A stretch of DNA of 64,000 nucleotides from Mycolicibacterium tusciae JS617 (GCF_000243415.2 NZ_KI912270.1:4774903-4838902); one strand, 5' to 3'; shown: positions 34,324 to 42,601, numbered from the stretch's first letter. Made by a program: numbers and translations. Notes: generated by a model from the sequence alone, not told the origin.

Positions 34324-36222
34324 TTATCCGGTAGGGGTTGGCACCGGCGCGCTGGCCAGAGGTGCCGGGTTTGTCGTGTCGGTGGGTACCGGTGCGGGCG
34401 GGGGTGGCACAGGTACGGGCGCCGGGGTGGGCGCGGGTGCACCGATCGCGCTGGGATCGACCCAGCCCAGGAAGTCGGGGCTGGCCGCGATCGAGGACAG
34501 CGGAACCACCTGCCCGTCTTGCAGGCCCTTTACCGAGCTCAGTGCTACCTCGTAGTGATCTTTGAACATGCCGAGCATGCCGGCCGATAGGCGCGACGGG
34601 TCGACGGGGTTGGTGACCGGTGTCCCTGGTGGAGGCAGCTCGAAGTGCTGCTCGCGGAACGCTTCGTCGAGCGGTTTGCCGTCCAGATGTGCCTTGACGG
34701 CCTGGGCCAGTTCCGGGGTGCGCGCGTTGGCGGTGGACCCGTCGGGCAGCGTGATCGTGGTGGGCGGCGGCGGTGGTGGACCCGGCGCCGCAGGTGGAGC
34801 GCCCTCGCCGGGCGTGCCCGCAGGCGTGGGTTCTGGCGGTGTGCCCGATTGCGGCGTCGTCGACGGCGGCGGTGTTTCCCCGGGCACGGGGGCCTCGTCC
34901 TTCTCCTCGTCCTCGTCGAGCTTGTCGTCGTTGTTCTTGTCTGTGTCCTCGCCCGGGTCCGGCTCTTCGCGGCGGGCCTGCTCGCCGAGCTGGGAGGCCA
35001 GCCCGGCCAGTGGTGCGGCTGCTCCGGTGAGGGCATCGAGGGGGCTGCCGCCGCCGAGGCCGCCACCGGGCGGGAAGGCGCCCATCGCGGCCGGCAGCGC
35101 GGAAGCCAGCCCGGCCAACGGATCGGCGCCAAGGGGTCCGCCCATTCCCAGATCCGACATCATCGGATCCGGCATCGGCTCCATCGGGCCCAAGCCAAGA
35201 TCGGTCAGCGCGGGATCGGCGGCCGGCGGGGCCGCTGCGGGGGACGAAGCCGGGGCCCCTGGTTGGGCGTTGGGATCGGAGGGGTTCTCGCCTGTTTCGG
35301 GTGAGGCGCCGTCCATGTCATACAAGGCGGCCAGCGCCGACGCCGCTTTGGCTTGGTCCTCGGCGGTCAGGGTGCCCGATTTGAGGACCTCGCCGATCTC
35401 GGCGACCTGGCTGCGCAGAAACTTCAAAAACGCTTGTTCCCCGGCGGGGGTATCCAGAGACATCGCCGGGTTGTTGACTGCCTCGATGATCTTCTGCTGG
35501 ATTCCGTTGAGCTTCTGCTGTCCCTCGGCGGTCGTGGTCCGGGCGGTCAGCATCGCCTCGGTCAGCTTGCCCTCCGCCTCACTAAGTTGGCTGTAGCGGT
35601 CCTTCAGTTCGTCGTGCAGTTTGCGCACGGCGTCGGCGGTGCGTCCGGACTGCTGCTCATCGGTCTGCACGCCGGGCTGGGTGCCCGGCGGTGCCGCGTC
35701 GGGCCGCTGCTCGGTGCCCACGACGTCACCGTTGGCGTTGTAGTAAGTGCGTTTACCCGTGGCCGGGTCATCGATGTAGGACGCCGCCAGCGGCGCTACC
35801 TGCCGGCCCTGGCCATCGACCGGAACGTACTGGCCGGCCTCGTTGCGCCGGAACTCGGGAAAGAAGGGCTGGCCCGTCTTGCCGTCACCGCCCAACAGCG
35901 ACACCGAGCCGTCGTTGTTCATCACATAGGTGTTGCCGTTGTCGCGGTAAGCCAGCGAGCCATCAGTGGGCACCCGCGTCCCATCGTTGAACACCAGGTA
36001 GCGGTCGGCGCTGGGATCAGAAGTGTTGAACCGCATACCAGGATCGCCGTAGGCGGCCTGCGCCTTGTCCAGCACCGTGTTCCAGTACGGGTCAGAAGGG
36101 CTGATGTTGCGGGTGAACGCTCCCCCGTCCGGGCGCCAGCCCGGATCCCAACCCATGCCGAAACCGGCCACCGGCTTGGCGTGCCAGGACACCAGTTCGT
36201 CGAACTTTCGGGCATCGGTCAC
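34324..36222 (-). CDS. Large Pro-rich DUF4226-like ESX-associated protein
   Basis: A 632-residue protein. Residues 1-190 form a distinctive domain with repeated strand motifs (YWNTVLDKAQAAYGDPG, YLVFNDGTRVPTDG, YVMNNDGSVSLLGGDG). Residues 195-305 are a helical domain (TADAVRKLHDELKDRYSQL to ALAALYD) that resembles DUF4226. The remainder is Pro/Gly/Asp-rich with an acidic KNNDDKLDEDEEKDE stretch. A short C-terminal piece includes LPDGSTANARTPELAQAVK, similar to DUF4226-linked tails. It is the first of the Esp-type genes after the cell-wall hydrolases and is probably secreted. Names are from recall of domain patterns. Confidence 0.65.
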   Translation of the reverse strand: MTDARKFDELVSWHAKPVAGFGMGWDPGWRPDGGAFTRNISPSDPYWNTVLDKAQAAYGDPGMRFNTSDPSADRYLVFNDGTRVPTDGSLAYRDNGNTYVMNNDGSVSLLGGDGKTGQPFFPEFRRNEAGQYVPVDGQGRQVAPLAASYIDDPATGKRTYYNANGDVVGTEQRPDAAPPGTQPGVQTDEQQSGRTADAVRKLHDELKDRYSQLSEAEGKLTEAMLTARTTTAEGQQKLNGIQQKIIEAVNNPAMSLDTPAGEQAFLKFLRSQVAEIGEVLKSGTLTAEDQAKAASALAALYDMDGASPETGENPSDPNAQPGAPASSPAAAPPAADPALTDLGLGPMEPMPDPMMSDLGMGGPLGADPLAGLASALPAAMGAFPPGGGLGGGSPLDALTGAAAPLAGLASQLGEQARREEPDPGEDTDKNNDDKLDEDEEKDEAPVPGETPPPSTTPQSGTPPEPTPAGTPGEGAPPAAPGPPPPPPTTITLPDGSTANARTPELAQAVKAHLDGKPLDEAFREQHFELPPPGTPVTNPVDPSRLSAGMLGMFKDHYEVALSSVKGLQDGQVVPLSSIAASPDFLGWVDPSAIGAPAPTPAPVPVPPPPAPVPTDTTNPAPLASAPVPTPTG

Positions 36223-36279
36223 CGTGAACTCCTATGCCCCAGCGTCATTGAGCCGGGCTGTGCGTGCGGACCGCTCAAA

Positions 36280-36459
36280 TCAGAAGCGGTCATTAGAGAT
36301 TGCCTCTTCGAGATCGCGCGGCGCGGCAAACGCCGGCGGCCGCTCAGGGGTGGAGTCACCGCCGAACACCTTTCGGGCGCGGGTGACCAGGCCCAGCACA
36401 TCGCTGGTTTGTTGGACCAACGTGGGGTCGGGCCCCTCCGTGCCGTGGCATCCACACAT
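36280..36459 (-). CDS. 59-residue Cys-containing small protein
   Basis: A short gene missed if only long frames are kept. ATG 36459 is preceded by AAGGAAGG at good spacing and begins MCGCHG. The product has a CxC motif at the N-terminus, a LVQQTSDVLGLVTRARKVFGG helix and an acidic C-terminus. It lies between the M15-like hydrolase gene and the DUF4226-like gene on the same strand, so it is probably part of that operon. Function unknown; CxC could bind metal. Confidence 0.6.
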   Translation of the reverse strand: MCGCHGTEGPDPTLVQQTSDVLGLVTRARKVFGGDSTPERPPAFAAPRDLEEAISNDRF

Positions 36460-36558
36460 GTCTGACCTTCCTTTTCGGGTTGACTCATCGAGCCTAACGC
36501 TGCCCATATAGGGCCTCGTGCACGATTTTTGGTGCGGGAGCGCCGAGGCCGCGACGAG

Positions 36559-37701
36559 TTAGACGCGCAGGTAGCCGCCACCCTTGGTGGCGATGTGCAC
36601 GTGGTCGAAATGGTTGGCGGTGGCACCTCCGCGGCTGCCCATGCCTTCGCCGCCGCCGGGCCCGTAATACATTGCCTGGCGCCAGATCGCGTGATCGACG
36701 CCGAGTGCTTCTTTGTTGGTCATCACGAACGACAACACCTGATCACCCAGCGCCTTGCCTTGTGGGGTGTTCCAGTTGGGGATCATGACGTCCAGCGCTA
36801 ACCCGTTCGGGTGCCACTTCAACGAATCGGGGCGCACACCGCCGATTTCCCTGATTTGCGGAAACGCCGCGGACACAGCGCGATTGGTGATCACGCTGAA
36901 TTTCTGCAGCCCCTTCTCGGAAGCCTTCCCCGGAGGCAGCTGGCCCTGAATAGCCCGCGCGACGATATTGCCGGGATTCAGCGGCCCTTGTGGCAGGCCG
37001 CCAGATCCCGTGCCTGACATCATGCGGCTACCGCCGCCGGCTCCGCCCAGTCCAGACAGTCCGGAGAGCCCCTGCAAGCCGCTCAACGGTGAGCCCATAC
37101 TCGGCATGCCCATCCCGCCACCGCCGCCGGACGGCGAGCCTCCGCCGCCGCCCACGCCGTTGCGGCCGCCGTAGGCCATCGACCGCAGCATGGCAGCCAT
37201 CTGCGCGTCGCGGGTTTTGTAGGCCTGCACGACTTGTTGTTGTTGGGCCACGCGGTTGCGCAGTGCCACCAGAAGGGCTTTCTGGCCGGCGGGGGTGTTG
37301 GTGAACGGGGCCAGGCCGTTGGTGTCGGCGGCCGCGCCGTTGACCACGCCCCCGGAGCTGGTGCGGCCGGTGCGGTCTGAGCGGGCGGCCTCGTCGAGCT
37401 GGGTGCTCAGCGCACGGTCGGTGCCGGCCAGGGTGTCCAGCGCGGGGCCCGCTCCCCCGGCGAAGGTGGAGTAGTTGGTGGCCAGCTGCCCCGACAGCGG
37501 CGCCATCTGCGCCTGCCCCGAGCGCACCAGCTCCCCGGCGCCGGAGAGCTTGAGCACCGAGCCCGAGGCCGGGCCCTGACCGGATGCCGGTGGATCACCG
37601 AACAGCGAGTGCGCACGGCCCAGCACCTCACCTACCTGCTGCACCACCGCGCCAACCGACACGAAACCAGTATCAGCGACCCCGCAGCACCCCCCGGACA
37701 C
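36559..37701 (-). CDS. DUF4226-like protein with M15-type peptidase/cell-wall domain
   Basis: A 380-residue protein. The N-terminal 165 residues form the DUF4226-like helical domain and are identical to those of the following paralogue at 37723-38847. A Gly/Met/Ser-rich linker follows. The C-terminal 130 residues (SEKGLQKFSVITNRAVSAAFP to HFDHVHIATKGG) resemble M15-type or ARB-07466-like C-terminal domains, with His/Asp in HPNGLALDV and His in DHVHI as likely zinc ligands. It may trim peptidoglycan stems to let the secretion or mating channel pass. The start is GTG 37701. No good ribosome site is seen, so the start could be a later GTG. Confidence 0.75.
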   Translation of the reverse strand: MSGGCCGVADTGFVSVGAVVQQVGEVLGRAHSLFGDPPASGQGPASGSVLKLSGAGELVRSGQAQMAPLSGQLATNYSTFAGGAGPALDTLAGTDRALSTQLDEAARSDRTGRTSSGGVVNGAAADTNGLAPFTNTPAGQKALLVALRNRVAQQQQVVQAYKTRDAQMAAMLRSMAYGGRNGVGGGGGSPSGGGGGMGMPSMGSPLSGLQGLSGLSGLGGAGGGSRMMSGTGSGGLPQGPLNPGNIVARAIQGQLPPGKASEKGLQKFSVITNRAVSAAFPQIREIGGVRPDSLKWHPNGLALDVMIPNWNTPQGKALGDQVLSFVMTNKEALGVDHAIWRQAMYYGPGGGEGMGSRGGATANHFDHVHIATKGGGYLRV

Positions 37702-37703
37702 AA
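37210..37703. repeat. 494-bp direct repeat, copy 1
   Basis: This segment is, as far as I can read, identical to 38356-38849 at an offset of 1146 bases. It encodes the first 160 or so residues of the M15-type hydrolase gene. Identity stops sharply on both sides (37209/38355 and 37704/38850 differ). It indicates recent duplication or gene conversion. Confidence 0.9.
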
Positions 37704-37722
37704 TTTTTCGGCCGCGGCGGTT

Positions 37723-38847
37723 TTAGTAGCCCTTCGGTGGGCGGGTCGGGTCGGCCTGCTGAATTCTGGCCGCCAGATCCGAGCCGTCAGCAGAGACCCC
37801 GTAGCGGCCCATCGCGTAGTTGACGAACGCGGTTGCTTGCGCCACCGGGTTACGCAGAAACGGTGAGGTGCCCGGCTCGTGGTAGGCCCGAAACGTCGGC
37901 TCGATGAACTGGAATGCGCCCTGCGAAGGAGTTCCCTTGGCGGCGTTGGAATCCCAGTTATTTGTGGCGTTCGGATTGTGGCCGGACTCGCGTGCGGAGA
38001 CCACCATCATCCCGGTCTCCCAATTCCGTCGGGCCCGCGGGTTGGTAATGCCTTTGATGTCGAGGGCCCGGTTGATCGCGGCCCCGATCGTTGCAGCCCC
38101 CGGTGTAGCAGGAATATCACTGGGGCGCACACGCATTCCTGCATAGCGGTCCGCCAGTGGGCGACGCCCCGAGTTAAGTTGCCCGCTCAGATTGGCGGCC
38201 CTGGCCAGCTGCGGAATGTTGAAGTTGGGAAAACCGCCTCCCCGTGAGGAGCCCATCGGCATGCCCATCCCGCCGCCGCCGAACGGTGTACCCCCTCCCA
38301 CCGGGGAGCCGCCGGCATAACGCATCGAACGCATCAGCGCTGCCATGCGCGCGCTGCGGGTTTTGTAGGCCTGCACGACTTGTTGTTGTTGGGCCACGCG
38401 GTTGCGCAGTGCCACCAGAAGGGCTTTCTGGCCGGCGGGGGTGTTGGTGAACGGGGCCAGGCCGTTGGTGTCGGCGGCCGCGCCGTTGACCACGCCCCCG
38501 GAGCTGGTGCGGCCGGTGCGGTCTGAGCGGGCGGCCTCGTCGAGCTGGGTGCTCAGCGCACGGTCGGTGCCGGCCAGGGTGTCCAGCGCGGGGCCCGCTC
38601 CCCCGGCGAAGGTGGAGTAGTTGGTGGCCAGCTGCCCCGACAGCGGCGCCATCTGCGCCTGCCCCGAGCGCACCAGCTCCCCGGCGCCGGAGAGCTTGAG
38701 CACCGAGCCCGAGGCCGGGCCCTGACCGGATGCCGGTGGATCACCGAACAGCGAGTGCGCACGGCCCAGCACCTCACCTACCTGCTGCACCACCGCGCCA
38801 ACCGACACGAAACCAGTATCAGCGACCCCGCAGCACCCCCCGGACAC
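37723..38847 (-). CDS. DUF4226-like protein with lytic transglycosylase (SLT) domain
   Basis: A 374-residue paralogue of the preceding gene product. The first 160 residues are identical to those of the M15-type protein, then the sequences diverge completely. The C-terminal 120 residues form a transglycosylase/lysozyme-like domain, with the catalytic Glu expected in SARESGHNP and supporting motifs SQGAFQFIEPTFRAYH and NPVAQATAFVNYAMGRYG. VirB1-type transglycosylases open peptidoglycan for conjugation. Rv3896c beside ESX-2 has a similar domain as I recall. GTG 38847 mirrors the paralogue's start. The frame is open to 39003, but that part is shadow of the nuclease gene. Confidence 0.8.
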   Translation of the reverse strand: MSGGCCGVADTGFVSVGAVVQQVGEVLGRAHSLFGDPPASGQGPASGSVLKLSGAGELVRSGQAQMAPLSGQLATNYSTFAGGAGPALDTLAGTDRALSTQLDEAARSDRTGRTSSGGVVNGAAADTNGLAPFTNTPAGQKALLVALRNRVAQQQQVVQAYKTRSARMAALMRSMRYAGGSPVGGGTPFGGGGMGMPMGSSRGGGFPNFNIPQLARAANLSGQLNSGRRPLADRYAGMRVRPSDIPATPGAATIGAAINRALDIKGITNPRARRNWETGMMVVSARESGHNPNATNNWDSNAAKGTPSQGAFQFIEPTFRAYHEPGTSPFLRNPVAQATAFVNYAMGRYGVSADGSDLAARIQQADPTRPPKGY

Positions 38848-38849
38848 AA
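38356..38849. repeat. 494-bp direct repeat, copy 2
   Basis: Second copy of the sequence at 37210-37703, encoding the shared N-terminal domain of the SLT-type hydrolase. Both copies include the proposed GTG start. Recombination between them would delete 1146 bases and leave one hydrolase with the M15-type catalytic domain or the reverse fusion. Confidence 0.9.
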
Positions 38850-38872
38850 AATCGGCGGGCGGCCCAAACCTT

Positions 38873-39403
38873 CTACCGCGGCAGGGTTTCGGTGTTGCCG
38901 AAGCACGGCGGGCCCCACAAACCGCGGCTCGCCTGCCGGGCTGACGCCTCGGCCGCGGCGATCTCACCCGCGCGTTGCGGCGGGCTGGCCGGGTCGAAAA
39001 CATAGGCCCGCCCCGCCCCGGCGGCCGCCGCCATCACCGAGAAGTCCCCACCGGCGGTCTGGACGTAGGCCAGCGTGCGGCCGTAGCGGTCGTGCGCATC
39101 CTGGCTGGCATCAGCGATCAAGGAGACCCGTTGGTTGAGCAGAGTGGAGGCAGCGAACTCCGTCGCCTGCCTGCCCCAGCACGCCTCGGTGTAGCCCGGG
39201 CGTTTTGTCTCCGGGGTGTCGATACCCAGGATGCGCACCCGCAGCCGGCCCCGGACATCATCGACGACGTCGACGGTGTCGCCGTCAACGACACGCAGCA
39301 CCGTCGCGGTGGCCGGTGCTGCCTCAACTGGCGCAGCGCACGCCGATACCGGTGTTGCCGCCACCGCCGCGAGCAACAGCACCGTCGCCAAATGTGTTCT
39401 CAT
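38873..39403 (-). CDS. Thermonuclease-family (SNase-like) lipoprotein
   Basis: A 176-residue exported nuclease. The signal peptide (residues 1-22) ends in VSAC, a lipobox, so the mature protein is probably a lipoprotein anchored outside the membrane. The staphylococcal-nuclease fold shows VLRVVDGDTVDV, RVRILGIDTPETKRP, the D-x-YGR segment DRYGRTLAYV and the terminal RQASRGLWGPP. The active-site arginines and aspartates look intact. ATG 39403 is chosen; GTG 39460, overlapping the regulator stop (GTGA), would add 19 residues. It precedes the cell-wall hydrolases in the operon and could degrade DNA in the envelope or in competitor cells. Confidence 0.85.
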   Translation of the reverse strand: MRTHLATVLLLAAVAATPVSACAAPVEAAPATATVLRVVDGDTVDVVDDVRGRLRVRILGIDTPETKRPGYTEACWGRQATEFAASTLLNQRVSLIADASQDAHDRYGRTLAYVQTAGGDFSVMAAAAGAGRAYVFDPASPPQRAGEIAAAEASARQASRGLWGPPCFGNTETLPR

Positions 39404-39456
39404 CTCTTCATTTTCAATGCTTCGGCGGGGGCGGCCTGCACAAATTTCAGCGTGCG

Positions 39457-40170
39457 TCACTGGCCGACAAGATCGCTGATCAGCGCCTCCACACGCTCCG
39501 TGTTGCCGGGGTCGAGCAGCTGGCCCGCCTCCACCGACTCCACGAGCTGGGCCGAGAGCCCACCCACCGCGGCGGCCTCACCGGCGCTCAGATTCGCCCG
39601 CCGCCGCGCCGCGTACAGCCGTTGGCCCAGCGAGGCGCCCGGATGCGCCGCGGCCTTGAGCATCAGTTCGTCGTAGCGGCCTCGGATCAACCCCAGCGAC
39701 TTGACCACCTCGGCAGGTGACCCCTGACTGTGACGCATCGCCCGGGCGGCGAGGGCCTCCAATTTGCGCAGGTCGGCCAGGATCGTCGAGGCGCGCTTAA
39801 CGAAGTCCGGCGACGCTGACGGGGGCAGATCGTCGATCGCGGTGTCGAAACGGGTGAGGGTCAGCTTGAGCGCGTCGGCCACGAGCACCGCGCTGTCGGA
39901 ACTGTTAGCAGAGTCCGTGAACACTTCATCGGCTGGCGCGCCTGCCCGAATGCGCGCTATCGTTCCCGCCGGCCACTGCAAAAGTTCTTCAAGCGTGTGC
40001 CTTGTGCGCTCCCGGGGCCACGACCGGCCTTTCTCGAAATGGATCAGCGCCGGGGCGGTGATAATTTTTCGGCGCGCCAGTTCACGCTGTGAGATGCCCA
40101 ATTCGCGGCGGCGAGCTGCGACAGCAGCACCCGCGCGGGCAACGCCGTCGTCTGCTGCGCCGTCCTCCAC
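39457..40170 (-). CDS. XRE-type transcriptional regulator
   Basis: A 237-residue regulator if begun at GTG 40170. The N-terminal helix-turn-helix (RRRELGISQRELARRKIITAPALIHFEKG) is of XRE type. The middle is helical. A second HTH-like segment near the C-terminus reads RLYAARRRANLSAGEAAAVGGLSAQLVESVEAG, giving an EspR-like two-headed layout. It is the first gene of the long minus-strand block and divergent from the whiB-like gene, so it is a good candidate master regulator of the ESX/hydrolase genes. The frame is open to 40299, but those codons cover the divergent promoter. Confidence 0.8.
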   Translation of the reverse strand: MEDGAADDGVARAGAAVAARRRELGISQRELARRKIITAPALIHFEKGRSWPRERTRHTLEELLQWPAGTIARIRAGAPADEVFTDSANSSDSAVLVADALKLTLTRFDTAIDDLPPSASPDFVKRASTILADLRKLEALAARAMRHSQGSPAEVVKSLGLIRGRYDELMLKAAAHPGASLGQRLYAARRRANLSAGEAAAVGGLSAQLVESVEAGQLLDPGNTERVEALISDLVGQ

Positions 40171-40380
40171 CGCGCCAGTGTAACCAGCGGTTATCACGGT
40201 TTCGGAACATTGCAAGGCACATCCTGCCTCAAATCCAGTGAAGTACGCGCTAACGATAGGGCCCCGGCTCCGCCGTTTGAGGGCGCGAAACTTCACCAAT
40301 GAAATTTAGCGCTAGATAGTGCGCCGCTAAATTGAGTGCTAAAGTTCGGTTCATTCGATAGCTCAGTGGGAGGAGCGACG
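40171..40380. promoter_or_regulatory. Divergent promoter region between XRE and WhiB genes
   Basis: About 210 bases separate the two regulator genes. The region is AT-richer than its flanks and contains several variants of a GCGCTAA/TTAGCGC element: GCGCTAA near 40248, TTTAGCGCTA near 40306, CGCTAAAT near 40325 and GTGCTAAAG near 40338. Clustered half-sites between divergent regulator genes suggest autoregulation. Confidence 0.5.
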
Positions 40381-40734
40381 GTGACGGTGACACTCGAACG
40401 ACCAACGGTGCGCAGCAGCACCCGGCCATGCATTTCCGACCCCGACCGGTGGGCCGCCGGCGGTGACGACCCGGAGTTGAAGGCCCTATGCCGTGGCTGC
40501 CCGCGGCGCTGGCAGTGCGCCAAGGACGCGCTCGACACACCCGGCGCAGAGGGCATGTGGTCGGGGGTCAACATTCCCAAAGAGGGTCGAGGTCGTAAGT
40601 TCGCGCTGCGCCAACTTCGATCACTGGCTGCCCATGGTGGCTTCAATGTCGCAGACGAGCCCGACGCCGCACCGGCGGGGCGATCATGGGCAACCACCGC
40701 CGATGCGCGAGGCCGGAATTGCCGCGCGACGTGA
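40381..40734 (+). CDS. WhiB-family iron-sulfur regulator
   Basis: A 117-residue WhiB-like protein. Four cysteines that should ligate a 4Fe-4S cluster are at Cys17, Cys37, Cys40 and Cys46 (CRGCPRRWQC). They are followed by the turn GMWSGVNIP, a variant of the G(V/I)WGG motif, and a basic C-terminus (KEGRGRKFALRQLR). GTG 40381 is chosen because GGGAGGAG lies nine bases upstream. WhiB proteins regulate transcription with the housekeeping sigma factor and respond to redox or NO. WhiB6 controls ESX-1 genes, so control of the plasmid ESX block, divergently transcribed here, is a reasonable inference. Confidence 0.9.
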   Translation: MTVTLERPTVRSSTRPCISDPDRWAAGGDDPELKALCRGCPRRWQCAKDALDTPGAEGMWSGVNIPKEGRGRKFALRQLRSLAAHGGFNVADEPDAAPAGRSWATTADARGRNCRAT

Positions 40735-41129
40735 GGCAGCCGCACCGCAGAGCACCGCTGCTATCCCGTGGTCCACCAACACGTCTATCGGCAGCTCATC
40801 GGTGTCGTCGATCATCTGCGGTCTGGCGCACGCGCTGTTCGACCCCGGACATTCGGTGCCGTGGTCAGCCTTCGCCGGCGACTACGACCGGATCCGCAAC
40901 GCAGTCGCCCGTGTTACCCGCCACACATCGTTGGCAGATCGCATAAACCAAATCGGTCGACCTGTTCGGGCCCCATGCCCGGACGAAACATGTTGCGCGG
41001 CGGCGCGGTCGCGCACAATCGGCGGCATAGCCTGTCAGCGGGCACCGTCAGCCTGCGTGACGCCTGTGACAGATGGTGCGGCGTGTCATCAGGGCAATGG
41101 CACCGCGATACGGCATGCTCCCTACAGAC

Positions 41130-41171
41130 GGCGGATATCCGCCCTCACGGAGTACTAGGCGGATATCCGCC
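41130..41171. repeat. Two GGCGGATATCCGCC palindromes
   Basis: Identical 14-base perfect palindromes at 41130-41143 and 41158-41171, centres 28 bases apart (not quite three helical turns). They lie 213-254 bases upstream of the Rep-like start. They suggest a dimeric regulator or initiator binding cooperatively. Confidence 0.75.
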
Positions 41172-41212
41172 TAGCGGTAGTAGTTCGAGCACCGACTGAA
41201 AGGACCACTCCC

Positions 41213-41340
41213 GGCTGGCTTTTCGCCAGCCTGACCAAGTTCGCAACACAACTACATACGCATCGTGCGATAGCGCCCCAAACGGCGAAACCCCCGGCCT
41301 GAAGGCCGAGGGTCGGCCGGTTCGAGCTGCAACTCGAACC
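41213..41340. promoter_or_regulatory. Cluster of three hairpins in the rep leader
   Basis: Stems GGCTGGC/GCCAGCC (41213-41219, 41225-41231, T-rich loop), CGGCCT/AGGCCG (41295-41300, 41303-41308) and GGTTCGAGC with its partner (41319-41340). They occupy the untranslated leader directly before the ribosome site (GAAAGGGAA) of the gene at 41384. They could form alternative structures that control rep expression. Confidence 0.5.
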
Positions 41341-41383
41341 GATTTGAGGCTTTCGCGAAAACCCCCCTCGAAAGGGAATCGTC

Positions 41384-42601
41384 ATGAAAGACGCATTCCA
41401 CGGTAGCGCACGCCGTGCGCACGGTCTAGTTACCACGTCCCGTGGATCTACCGACACCATCGTCCACCCGTACCGCGGGAGTACGCGGCTCTCACCGCGG
41501 CGCGGCACCGCTCACACTGCGCCGGTCTGGATCCAGCGCGCCGGCGGCCACTGCCTAGACCGCCTCCCGCGGATCGTCCTTGAGCTCGACACCGCGTGGG
41601 CCGCGATCCCGTGCTGGACCGGTCGAGCCCGGCGCTGGGCCCGCGAGACAGTGCCGGCCGCCTACGCGCTGCGCTATGACACCCATGTCCGTCCGGTGAT
41701 GCCGAATAATGCGGTGAGCCTGAGATCCCTTGTGGCAGTGGCAGAGGCGCGGGCGTCGTTCGCCGACCACCGCACCGGGCGGAATTGCCGTCCCACCAAC
41801 GCGCGGCTATCTGAGATGACCGGCTTGTCGGTGCGCACTGTCCAGCGCGCGTCGACGGCGCTGCGGCTGCTGGGTGTGGCGACCGAGGTGATGCGAGGCC
41901 GTCAGCGCACACGGGCGGAGCGACTTGCCAGCTGGCGGGTTGGGGATAAAGGCCGTGGATGGGCATCAGTTTGGGCGTTGCACGACAGTCGGATTCAGCC
42001 GCTGTCACCCCATCCCGCAGGGTCTCTCTTAGGTTCTAAAACCTCACCTAAGAATGTACTCACTACCAAAAACCGTCGCATTCGCGCCGGTAGCAGCGCC
42101 GCTCCGCGGCGCCCTAGCCCCGATAAAGCCGGGCTGGCGCTGGCAAATAGGTGGATTGCCCAAGAGCAAACCCCGTTGTGGGCCCGTCGGTATCGGACGG
42201 GCACACCGTGGGCCAGGGTGTTGGCCAAGCCGGCCGCACACGGCTGGACTCCGCGGGATGTCAACGCGCTGATCAGCGACTGGGCGGGTACCGGGCACTG
42301 GCTCCCCGAGAGTCCCTATAAACCGATCGGGCTGCTCGGTGCGATGCTGGCTGCCCACGGCGACCTGGACAATCGTCCCGCGGCTTACGACGTGGCGCGC
42401 GAACAGCAAGAGCTCGCTCTTGCGCGCGCTCGGGTGGCTGAGCAGATCGCTGCGCGCCAGGCTGATCGCGAAGCGCGCGAAGCCGGACGTGCCGCCCTCT
42501 CGGGTCCGGGGCGCGAAGCCACCCGCCGAGCGCTCGCCGAGATTCAAGAACGAGCCAAACGCCGACGCTACGAGAATCCCGATCACGGCGGTCGGCGATG
42601 A
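41384..42601 (+). CDS. Putative plasmid replication initiator
   Basis: A 405-residue basic protein. The central winged-helix part (RPTNARLSEMTGLSVRTVQRAS, then LLGVATEVMRGRQRTRAERLASW) is the DNA-binding domain I associate with actinobacterial plasmid Rep proteins. The C-terminal half includes HGWTPRDVNALISDWAGTGHWLPESPYKPIGLLGAML, also typical of those proteins, and an Arg-rich coiled tail. ATG 41384 has GAAAGGGAA seven bases upstream. Its stop overlaps the next gene (ATGA). The structured leader upstream and partition genes nearby support a replication role. A transcriptional regulator is the alternative. Confidence 0.7.
   Translation: MKDAFHGSARRAHGLVTTSRGSTDTIVHPYRGSTRLSPRRGTAHTAPVWIQRAGGHCLDRLPRIVLELDTAWAAIPCWTGRARRWARETVPAAYALRYDTHVRPVMPNNAVSLRSLVAVAEARASFADHRTGRNCRPTNARLSEMTGLSVRTVQRASTALRLLGVATEVMRGRQRTRAERLASWRVGDKGRGWASVWALHDSRIQPLSPHPAGSLLGSKTSPKNVLTTKNRRIRAGSSAAPRRPSPDKAGLALANRWIAQEQTPLWARRYRTGTPWARVLAKPAAHGWTPRDVNALISDWAGTGHWLPESPYKPIGLLGAMLAAHGDLDNRPAAYDVAREQQELALARARVAEQIAARQADREAREAGRAALSGPGREATRRALAEIQERAKRRRYENPDHGGRR

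Larger units (their letters stand above)
40735..41383. other. Leader/possible origin region upstream of the Rep-like gene
   Basis: No confident gene. A plus frame at 40703-41158 contains a protein-like stretch (SAFAGDYDRIRNAVARV) that may be a remnant, but it lacks support. The last 260 bases are rich in structure: two palindromes GGCGGATATCCGCC (41130-41143, 41158-41171), then three hairpins (41213-41231, 41295-41308, 41319-41340). Such a leader fits a replication control region: operator sites plus an attenuated or antisense-regulated rep transcript. Confidence 0.45.

Noticed and set aside
40703..41158. Plus-strand frame after whiB containing SAFAGDYDRIRNAVARV
   Set aside because: That stretch resembles the end of some molybdopterin oxidoreductases, but the rest of the frame does not and no start site is convincing. 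Kept only as a possible remnant.
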